Of a stretch of 64,000 nucleotides of DNA, positions 44,711 to 54,267 are shown piece by piece (the first letter of the stretch is position 1; the number at the start of each line of letters is the position of its first letter). The notes beneath the pieces are model-generated. The model was not told the DNA's origin. It did no database searches and saw nothing but the letters and a program-made list of their open reading frames with translations. Origin of the DNA: Closterium sp. Naga37s-1 (taxonomy: Eukaryota > Streptophyta > Zygnematophyceae > Desmidiales > Closteriaceae); the NCBI GenBank assembly GCA_947471745.1, contig CANJKZ010000115.1, positions 186,001 to 250,000 on the forward strand, in the 5' to 3' direction. Both the position numbers and the translations under genes were made by a program.

Positions 44711-45577
44711 TGTTGAGTGATGCTACCATTCGCATTCACGTCTGTCTGCCTCCCATCATATGTTCGTGCGTTGCATGCGTGTTGTGAGTGTGTGCAAGAA
44801 TTTGTGTTTTGTGCGGTTTGGTTTTTCTGAGTGTGTGTGTGAATGTTATTTGGCTTGAGCAGATATCTGAAGTGACTCCTCTGCTCAAGAGCTTTCCGAG
44901 GAACCAAGTATCGCTTCAATCGGAGCACGAACTAGAAAGTTACGAACGTTGGAGTTCGTATGCTTTTGATATTTGGTTGTGGTGACTATGGGAAGTTGTG
45001 GGGTTGACTCAATATGGGGTACAGACTTTTGGGGGTTGGGAAATTCGTCTTTTCTACTGTAGTTGCTGCCAAATGGTTGGGAGAAACCAAACCAGGTTGG
45101 CAAGTGTGGCCAAGTTGGGTTGAGGTGGATTGTGGAGGTTGGGATAGTGACAAAGGTCAAAGTTGGGTTGCCTATGGGGAAGGGAACTGTATGGCATGGG
45201 GTTTCCTTGGTTGGGGACTCTCTTGGGACCTTCCCTCTCGTCCTCCTTATCCCTTCCACCTGGTTTAGTGCTACTCTAATTCTCTTGTGTGAACTTGTGT
45301 GAACTTTGTGATTGAGTTAAGTTCTTATGGCAGCATACCCCCCTGTGCGCCGAAATTGATAAGTCGAGATTTACTTCACCTCTTGATACGTTTCAACTTG
45401 GGAATTGTAGCCAGGGAGTAGGGCTACAACATATATGAGTTTAGTGAAGTTTTGACTGTGCACGTTTCGTCGACGGCGTTTCTTGTGAGCGCAACTATTC
45501 TGTCCAGAAATAGGGACCAACGATTTTGAGAAATTTAGGCACCTAATCTTCATAGACTCCGTCCTTAGTCTATAACA
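44711..45577 (+). repeat. Copia-1 3' LTR (867 bp)
   Basis: Matches the 5' LTR at 39093-39959 base for base by eye. It is followed by the GAAGA target duplication. Confidence 0.95.
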
Positions 45578-45582
45578 GAAGA

Positions 45583-46785
45583 GCCAGGTCGACACGGCGC
45601 TCTACTTCAAGGTCGGCGACGACGGAGTGACCTGCTGGGTGCTGGTCTACGTCGACGACCTGCTCGCCGCCAGCAGCAGCACCGCGATGCTGAAGGAGCT
45701 GAAGGAGTTGCTGGAGGCCGCCTTCAAGCTGCGCGAGATCTCGCCGATGGAGAAGTACCTCGGGCTGGAGATCGTGCGCGACAGGCCGGCGAAGAAGCTG
45801 TGGCTGCACCAGCAGGGCTACGCCGACAAGCTGCGTAGGCGGTTCCTCGACGAGGAGAGGACCGGTCGCACCGCGAAGACGCCGATCTCGGTCGACGCCT
45901 ACGCCGAACTGACGTTCGACGACGAGGAGGCACAGGAGCGCCAGGAGGAGGAGTACCGGCAGAAGGTCGGCTCGCTGCAGTTCGCGGAGACGACGACGAG
46001 GCCGGACATCGCCTTTGCCTGCAGCAAGCTGGGTAGTGGCCTCACGGTGAGGAGCGACCAGCACTGGCGCGAGGTCGACCGCTGCCTCGCCTACCTCGCC
46101 AACACGCGTGACACCGCCCTAGAGTTTGGCGGTGGACCAGACTCGCTGAAGCTGGTCGGCTACTTGGACGTCGACGACGCCGGCAACAAGCAGCACCGGA
46201 CAAGGACGGGCGGCTACGTGTTCGTCTACGGAGGGGCCGCAGTCTCCTGGTCGAGCCAGTGCATCAAGTGCGCGACGCTGTCGTCGACCGAGTCGGAGTA
46301 CGTGGCGGCCACTGAAGCCGGCAAGGAGGGACGCCGTCTTCGCTTCCTTCTTGCAGAGTTCCGGCAGTTGGACACCGGGACGCCGACTGTCCTTCGCGTG
46401 GACAACAATTCGGCCATCACGGTCGCCGAGGGCATGGGGTTGACGGGCAACCTCAAACACATGGAGCGGCGACAAGCCTGGCTGCAGCACATGGTGAAGC
46501 GCGAGAAGTTTTCGCTGAAGTACATCCCGACCGCTAAGCAGCCCGCCAACTTCCTCACGAAGACGCTGCACTATCCGGCCTTCAACCGGTGCTCCGTCGC
46601 AATTGGCCAAGTGCGTCTGGCCGACGTGGGGGCCGCGACGACGACGTGCAGCAGTAGGTGACATGCCCTCTTGCATGGCTGATACGGTGACTGGCGTGCT
46701 GTGTGCTGGGTGCACGCCAACGAGCTATTCTCCGAGATGTGCTGCCGTGAGGGCTAGGGGCTCAAGCGTGAACGCCGCAGGGGAG
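45583..46785 (+). pseudogene. Copia-3 no. 2 RT end, RNase H and 3' tail
   Basis: Resumes the host Copia-3 after the Copia-1 insert: SQVDTALYFKVGDDG, LVYVDDLLAAS (near 45640-45670), then RNase H with SSTESEYVAATEAGKEG (near 46285-46330), ending near 46661. A tail with CCCTCTTGCATGGCTG follows, then the purine tract (CCGCAGGGGAG) before the 3' LTR at 46786. Confidence 0.9.
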
Positions 46786-47803
46786 TGTGAACGGGAGTTG
46801 TGGTTGGCCTCGTCCTCGCTTGGGCGGAGTCGACTTCGTAGTCGGGTGTGCGAAGAGCGCAGCCGATCAGCTGCAGTGGAGGGCGCCGAGCTGGAGGGCG
46901 CCTGGCTGGAGGGCGCCTGGCAGGAGGGTGCCGAGTTGGAGGGCGCCTGGCTGGAGGGCGCCGAGCAGGAGGACGCCGTCATAGGCGTCTGGACGGCGTC
47001 CTGGGCGCCTAGACACCGACCTGGGCGTCTGGACGGCGTCCTGGGCGCCTGGACGCCGACCTGGGCGTCTGGATGGCGTCCTGGGCGCCTGGACGCCGAC
47101 CTGGGCGTTTGCACGGCGTCCTGGGCGCCTGGACGCCGACCTAGGCGTCCTGACGCCGACCTGGGTGCTGGGACACCTCTTCTGGGGACGCCGGTCTGGT
47201 GTAGCCGGCGACCGGCTGGGCTGGGCGACCAGGCGTGGTTGCCCGGTCGACCGAGTTACCCGAGCGACGTGTGCGATGGTCACCGGGGTGGTTTCTGCGA
47301 GGCTGACCTAGGAAGTGGTATCCTGAGGTCGACGTGGCCGGTGGGCGCAGTCGCTAGCGTAGACTCTGCCAAGCGTCTGCGGTGTGCACGTGACAAGACA
47401 TGGTGCACCAACCGGCCACGCGCACCTGTGAAGCAGGTGCACCATTGTCATGCGAGTGCAATGCTGTGCAGCCGACTTGCTGCAGCGTTGGTACACCGTG
47501 GACTTGCAACGTTGGCAAGCCGCTACTTTGCTGCGCTGGAGCGGTGCGAGCTCTGCTGCGCTGGATCGCGGTCGACCATGCTGCGCTGGAGGTCGACCAG
47601 CAGCCTTGATAGCTCTGATGTAGTCTGTGTTGCCAATGTTGTTGCTACCATTGTTGGCAACTTTCCTTAGTGAAAATCTTGCCAAATCTCCCCGTGAACT
47701 GGCAAGCAGTAAGAACAGAAGGAAACGACTACGGAACGCAGAGATCACTCAAGCCCCGTGCCTAGCCCGTAGTCTAGCTCTCGTTGAATTAGTTATCTCC
47801 GCA
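46786..47803 (+). repeat. Copia-3 no. 2, 3' LTR (1,018 bp)
   Basis: TGTGAACGGGAG...TTATCTCCGCA, followed by ATGGA and satellite. Its 40-bp repeat tract (about 46982-47170) is three units shorter than in the 5' LTR, which accounts for the 119-bp length difference between the pair. Confidence 0.9.
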
Positions 47804-48202
47804 ATGGATGGTAGAAGGAGAATGTGCGTTACTTACCCAAATGGTTGGTACTAAGAGTAAGTGCGTTACTTACTGAAATGATTGGTACTAAGAATAAGTG
47901 CGTTACTTACCCATATGGTTGGTACTAAGAGTAAGTGTGTAACTTACTCATACGGTTGGTACTAAGAATAAGTGCGTTAGTTACCCGTATGGATGGTACT
48001 AAGGGTAAGTGCGTTACTTACTCATATGGATGGTACAAAGTGTAAGTGCGTTACTTAACCATATGGTTGGTACTACGAGTAAGTTTGTTTCTTACCCATA
48101 TGGTTGGTACTAAGAGTAAGTGCGTTACTTACCCATACGGATGGTACAAGGAGTAAGTGCGTTACTTACCCATATGGTCGGTACCAAGAGTAAGTACTTA
48201 AC
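47804..48202 (+). repeat. Satellite block M4 (37-bp unit, ~11 copies)
   Basis: Same unit and strand as the other blocks, between Copia-3 no. 2 and the reverse-strand LTR. It begins with the ATGGA duplicated by the Copia-3 insertion. No gene. Confidence 0.93.
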
Positions 48203-49500
48203 CACAGGGCAAAACTGCAAAAGTTTCACTAGCAAAAGTTGAGAACAATGGTTCAGAATGATGGCAAGAAAATTGGCATGCAAGACTACATCAGACCTAG
48301 CAAAGCTGCTGGTCGACTTCCTGCGCAGCATGGTCGACTGCGTGCCAGCACGACTTGGTCGACCGCGCTCCAGCAGAGCAAAGTCGCGGCTTGCCAATAT
48401 TGCAAGTCCACGGTATGCCAACGCTGCAGCAAGTCGGCTGCACAGCGTTGCACTCGCATGACAACGGTGCAATTGCTTCGCAGGTGGGTAAAGCTGGTTG
48501 GTGCACTTCTCCTTGTCACGTGCACAGCGCAGACGCCCAGCTCGACTCCACGTCAACGACTGCGCCCACCAGCCATGTCGACCTCGGGATACCACCACCG
48601 AGGTTGGTCTCGCCACTACCACCTGGGCGATCGTCGCACTCCTTCGCAGAACCTCGTCACCCAGGTAACCTGGTCGACCTGGCAACCACCATGCCGACCG
48701 GCTGCTTCCTCCTGTGCCCGTCGACCTCCCAAGTCGACGACCACCTTCAGTCGACCTCACCAGGTCGACCACAACCTTGGTCGACCAACTCCAGGTCGAC
48801 AACCCTCCTGGTCGACCAACTCCAGGTCCACCAGCACGCCTGTCAGCCGACCACACCAAGTCGGCTTCCCCTGGTCGACGTCACCTAAGTCGACGCCCAC
48901 TGCTGGTCGACTTCCCAAGTCGACCAGCCGAAGTTGGCGCCCTCCCGAAGTCGGCGCCCTTTCCGTGGACCCCGTGCAAGTCGACCAGACCCGTTGTACG
49001 CCGGCTACACCAGACCGGCGTCCCCAGATGAAGTGTCCCAGCACCCAGGTCGACGTCTTGGCGCCTAGGTCAGCGTCCGGGTGCCCAAGACGCCGTGCAG
49101 ACGCCCAGGTCGGCGTCCAGGCGCCCAGGACGGCGTCCAGCCTCCCTGGACGCCGTCCAGGCGCCCAGGTCGGCGTCCAGGCGCCCAGGACACCGTCCAG
49201 ACGCCCAGGTCGGCATCCAGCCTCCCTGGACGCCGTCCAGGTACCCAGGTCGGCGTCCAGGCGCCCAGGACGCCGTCCAAATGCCCAGGTCGGCGTCCAT
49301 CTCCGAGAACGCCTTCCAGGCGCCCAGGTCGGCGTCCAGCCTCCCAGGACGCCGTCCAGGCGCCCATGACGGCGTCCTCCTGCTCGGCGCCCTCCAGCTG
49401 GGCGCCCTAACAGCAACTGATCGGCTGCGCTCCCCGCACACCCGACTACGAATCGGCTCCGCCCAAGCGAGGACGGGGCCAACCACAACTCTCGTTGACA
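48203..49500 (-). repeat. Copia-3 LTR, reverse strand, partial, carrying both LTR subtypes' repeats
   Basis: On the minus strand it begins TGTCAACGAGAGTTGTGG at 49500 and runs left to about 48203, where satellite resumes; the last ~100 bp of the consensus LTR are not present. It contains both the 40-bp GC-rich tract (about 49060-49375) and the GTCGACC-rich section (about 48700-48990), which are otherwise found in separate LTR subtypes. No internal region and no clear target duplication. Confidence 0.85.
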
Positions 49501-52500
49501 TACCTTACCCAAATGATTGGTACTAAGAGAAAGTGAATTACTTACCCGTATGGATGGTACTAAGGGTAGGTGCGCTACTTACCCATATGGTTGGTACTAA
49601 GAATAAATGCGTTACTTACCCAAATGATTGGTACTAAGACTAAGTGCTTTACTTACCCATATGGTTAGTAGTAAGAGTAAGAGTGTTACTTACTCATATG
49701 GTTGGTACTAAGAGTAAGTGCGTTACTTACCCGTATGGATAGTACGAAGGGTAAGTGCATTACTTATTCATATGGATGGTACAAAGAGTAAGTGCGTTAC
49801 TTGCTCATATGGATGGTACAAAGAGTAAGTGCGTTACTTAACCATATGGTTGGTACTAAGAGTAAGTCTGTTTCTTACCCATATGGTTGGTACTAAGAGT
49901 AACTGCGCTACTTACCGATATGGATGGTACAAGGAGTAGGTGCAATACTTACCCATACGGTTGGTACTAACAGTAAGTGCGATACTTACCCAAATGATTG
50001 GTACTAAGAGTAAGTGCGTTACTTACCCATATGGTTGGTACTAAGAGTAAGTGTGTTACTTACTCATTTGGTTGGTACTAAGAATATGTACGTTACATAC
50101 CCATATGGATGGTACTAAGGGTGAGTGCAATACTTACTCATATCGTTGGTACAAAGAGTAAGTGCGTTACTTACTCATGTGGATGGTACAAAGAGTAAGT
50201 GCGTTACTTCACCATATGGTTGGTACTAAGAGTAAGTCTGTTTCTTACCCATATGGTTGGTACTAAGAGTAAGTGCGTTACTTACCCATATGGATGGTAC
50301 AAGGAGTAAGTGCGTTACTTTCCCATACGGTTCGTACTAAGAGTAAATGCGATACTTACCCAAACGATTGGTACTAAGAGTAAGTGCGTTACTTACTCAT
50401 ATGGTTGGTACAGAGAATAAGTGTGTTACTTACCCAAATAGTTGGCACCATGAGTAAGTACGTTACTTACTCATATGATTGGTACTAAGAGTAAGTGCGC
50501 TACTTACTCATATGGATGGTACAAACAGTAAGTGCGTTACTTACCCATATGGTTGGTACTAAGAGTAAGAGTGTAAGTTACTCATATGGTTGGTACTAAG
50601 ACTAAGTGCCTTACTTATCCGTATGGATAGTACTAAGGGTAAGTGCATTACTTACTCATATGGTTGGTTCTAAGCGTAAGTGTGTTACTTACCCATATGG
50701 TTGGTACTAAGGGTAGGTGCGCTACTTATCCAAATGGTTGGTACTAAGAGTAACTGTGTTACTTACTCATATGGATGGTACAAAGAGTCAGTGTGTTACT
50801 TACCCATATTGATGGTACTGTGAGTAAGTGCGTTACTTACCCACATGGTTGGTACTAAGAGTAGATGCGTTACTTACCCATATGGATGGTATAAGGAGTA
50901 AGTGCATTACTTACCCATATGGTTGGTACTAAGAGTAAGTGCGTTACTTACCCAAATGATTGGTACTAAGAGTAAGTCCAATACTTACTCATATGGTTGG
51001 TACTAAGAGTATGTGCGATACTTACCCGTATGGATGGTAATAAGAGTAAGTGCATTACTTATTCATATCGATAGTACAAAGAGTAAGTACGTTACTTAAC
51101 CATATGGTTGGTACTAAGAGAGTCTGATTCTTATCCATATGGTTGGTACTAAGAGTGACTGCGTTACTTACCCATATGGATGGTACAAGGAGTAAGTACG
51201 TTACTTACCCATATGGTTGGTACTAAGAGTAAGTGCGATACTTACCCAAATGATTGGTACCAAGAGTAAGTGCATTACTTACTCATATGGTTGGTACAGA
51301 GAATAAGTGTGTTATTACCCAAATGGTTGGCACTATGAGTAAGTACGTTACTTACTCATATGGTTGGTACTAAGAATAAGTGCATTAGTTACTCAGTAAG
51401 TTGGTTCTAAGAGTAAGTGCGTAACTTACCCATATGGTTGGTTCTAAGGGTAAGTGTGTAACTTACCAATATATATGGCACAAAGAGAAAGTGTGTTACT
51501 TATCGATATGAATGGCACTATGGGTAGGTGCGCTACTTACCCTAATGGTTGGTACTAAGAGTAAGTGCGTTACCAACCCAATTGGTTCGTACTAAGAGTA
51601 AGTGCGTTACTTACCCATATGGATGGTACAAGGAGTAAGTTGGTTACTTACCCATATAGTTGGTACTAAGAGTAAGTGCATTACTTACCCATACGGATGG
51701 TACTAAGAGTAAATACGTGACATTTTCATATGGTTGGTACTAAGAGTAAGTGCATTACTTACCCATATAGATGGTATAAAGAGTACATGCGCTACTTACC
51801 CAAATGGTTGGTACTAAGAGAAAGTGCCTTTCTTGCCCATAGAGATGGTACTAAGGATAACTGCGTTACTTACCCATATAGTTGGTACAAAGAGTAAATG
51901 CGTTACTTACCCAAATGATTGGTACTAAGAGCAAGTGCGTTATTTACCCATATGGAAGGTACAAGGAGTAAGTGCGTTACTTACCCGTATGGTTGGTACT
52001 AGGAGAAAGTGCGTTACTTACCCAAATGGTTGGTACTAAAAGTAAGTGCGTTACTTACCCATATGGATGGACAAGGAGTAAGTGCTTTATTTACCCATAT
52101 GGGTGGTACAAGGAGTAAGTGCGTTAGTTACCCATATGGTTGGTACTAAGAATAAGTGCGATACTTACCCAAATGATCGGTACAAAGAGTAAGTGCGTTA
52201 TTTACTCATATGGTTGGTACAGAGAATAAGTGTGTTACTTACCCAAATGGTTGGCACTATGAGTAAGTGCGTTACTTATTCAGTTGGTTGGTACTGAGAG
52301 TAATACATTACTTACAAATACGAATGGCACTAAGAGAAGTTTCTAAGTGCGTTACATACCCGTATGGAAGTTTCTAAGAGTAAGTGTGTTACTTACCCAT
52401 ATGGTTGGTATTAAGAGTACGTGTGTTACTTACCCAAATGGTTGGTACTAAGAGTAAGTACGTTAGTAACTCATATGATTTGTACTAAGAGTGCGTGCAT

Positions 52501-53010
52501 TACTTACCCATACGGATGGTAGTAAGAATACGTACGTTTGTTACTTATATGGTTGGTACTAAGAGAAAGTGCGTAATTTACCTATATGGATGGTACAAAG
52601 AGTAAGTGTGTTACTTACCCATCTGGATGGCTTTAAGTGAAAGTGTGTTACCTACCCGTATGGATGGTACTAAGGGTAAGTGCGCTACAGACTCATATGA
52701 TAGGTGCAAGTAGTAAGTGCGTTACTTACCTATATGGTTGGTACTAAGAGTAAGTGCGTTACCTACCCATATGGTTGGTACTAAGAGTAAGTACGTTACT
52801 TACTCATATGGTTGGTTCTAAGAATAAGTGCGTTACATACCCATATGGATGGGACCAAGAATAACTGTGTTAATTACCAATCTTTTTGGTACTAAGAGTA
52901 AGTGCGTTACTTACCCATATGGTTGGTACAAAGAGTAAGTGCGTTACTTACCCATATGGATGGAACTAAGAGAAAGTGCGTTACTTACCCGTATGGATGG
53001 TACTAAGAGC
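49501..53010 (+). repeat. Satellite block M5 (37-bp unit, ~95 copies)
   Basis: Same unit and strand as M1-M4, more degenerate towards the right end (about 52300-52700). It shares rare variants with M2 and M3, e.g. CAGAGAATAAGTGTGTTA near 50411, 51298 and 52211. No gene in this 3.5-kb stretch. Confidence 0.94.
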
Positions 53011-53022
53011 GTATTCCTATGG

Positions 53023-53139
53023 CCTCATATCAGGCAACCTCGTATCAGATTCGCGCACTGAAACACATCCAACCGCGGTCAAACACATTGAAACGTATTT
53101 GACCTCGCGAAACTGATACGAGGTATGTCTGATATGAGG
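53023..53139. repeat. 117-bp near-palindromic sequence with ~26-bp inverted arms (MITE-like?)
   Basis: Left arm CCTCATATCAGGCAACCTCG... (53023-53048) and right arm ...CGAGGTATGTCTGATATGAGG (53113-53139) are reverse complements at all but about three positions. Shorter nested inverted pairs lie inside (TTCGCG/CGCGAA; GGTCAAA/TTTGACC). It lies between the satellite end and a Copia-3 LTR and matches neither. It could be a tiny non-autonomous DNA transposon or a hairpin-forming remnant. No clear target duplication was seen. Confidence 0.6.
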
Positions 53140-53141
53140 TG

Positions 53142-54139
53142 TGCGGAGATAACTCTATCACGGGAGCTAGACTACGGGCTAAGCACGGGGTAGGAGGCGA
53201 TCTCTGCTTTCGATCCTTAGTTCGTTTGTTTGTGCTTGCACTATTTGCTGGTTCACGGGGAAAGTTGGCAAGAGTTTCACTAGCAAAATTTCACAACAAT
53301 GGTTGCAACAACATTGGCATGCAAGACTATATCAGACCTAGCAAAGTTGCTGGTCGACTTCCAGCGCAGCAAGGTCGACCGCGTGCCAGCTCGACTTGGT
53401 CGTCCGCGCTCCAGCAGAACAAAGTCGCGGCTTGCCAACGTTGCAAGTCCACGGTGTGCCAACGCTGCAGAAAGTCGGCTGCACAGCGTTGCGCCCGCAG
53501 AACAACGGTGCACCAGCTTCGCAGGTGCATGCAGCTGGTTGGTGCACTTTTCCTTGTCACGTGCACATCGCAGACGCCCAGCTCGACTCCACGCCAGCGA
53601 CTACGCCCACCAGCCACGTCGACCTCGGGATACCACCACCGAGGTCGATCTCGCCACTACCACCTGGGCGACCGTCGCACTCCTCCGCAGAACCTCATCA
53701 CCCAGGTAACCTGGTCGATCGGGCAACCATCACGTCGACCAGCTGCTACCTCGTGTGTCCGTCGACCTCCCAAGTCGACGACCACCTTCAGTCGACCACA
53801 CCAGGTCGACCACATCCTTGGTCGACCAACTCCAGGACGACAACCCACCTGGTCGACCAACTCCAGGTCGACCAGCACACCTGTCAGCCGACCACACCAA
53901 GTCGGCTTCCCCTGGTCGACGTCACCCAAGTCGACGCCCCCTACTCATCGACCTCCCAAGTCGACCAGCCGAAGTTGGCGCCCTCCCAAAGTCGGCGCCC
54001 TAGCAGTGGCCCCCGTGCAGGTCGACCAGACCCGTCGACCAGCTCCCCCACTGCTGCTGGTCGGTTTCACTCCTCACACCCGACCACGAAGTCGGCTCCG
54101 CCCAAGTGAGGACGGGGCCAACAACCACTCCCATTGACA
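53142..54139 (-). repeat. Copia-3 no. 3, 3' LTR (998 bp, GTCGACC-rich subtype)
   Basis: Plus-strand ends are TGCGGAGATAACTC and ACTCCCATTGACA. It lacks the 40-bp repeat tract and closely resembles the solo LTR at 31639-32625 (reverse complement). Confidence 0.9.
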
Positions 54140-54267
54140 CTCCCCTGCCGCGTTCACGCTTGGGCACCCAGCCCACAAGGCACCACTGCTCGGAGAATAG
54201 CTCGTCGGCGTGCACCCAACACACAGCACGCCGGTCACCGTACCAGCCATGCAAGAGGGCATGGCAC

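Larger units (their letters stand above)
39093..45577 (+). mobile_element. Copia-1 element, looks whole, 6,485 bp
   Basis: 5' LTR 39093-39959, primer site from 39962, one continuous gag-pol frame, polypurine tract ending 44710, 3' LTR 44711-45577. The flanking five bases are GAAGA on both sides (39088-39092 and 45578-45582), a perfect target duplication. The Copia-3 RT frame is recognisable up to the left junction and resumes after the right one. The two 867-bp LTRs read identical base for base when I compared them, so insertion is recent. It is the youngest element in the window and shows no obvious break. Confidence 0.95.
33808..47803 (+). mobile_element. Copia-3 element no. 2, broken, interrupted by a Copia-1
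   Basis: 5' LTR 33808-34944, internal region 34945-39092 plus 45583-46785, 3' LTR 46786-47803. The flanking five bases are ATGGA on the left (33803-33807) and ATGGA on the right (47804-47808), a perfect target duplication in satellite DNA. Without the Copia-1 insert (39093-45577 plus 5 bp) the element is about 7.5 kb. The most complete Copia-3 here; all domains are represented, with about four breaks besides the insertion. The LTR pair differs at roughly one base in ten in the parts I compared by eye, so it is old. No clear tRNA-Met-type primer site follows the 5' LTR. Confidence 0.92.

Noticed and set aside
7082-53010. Telomeric repeat
   Set aside because: The 37-bp unit contains no TTTAGGG, TTAGGG or similar short G-rich tandem.
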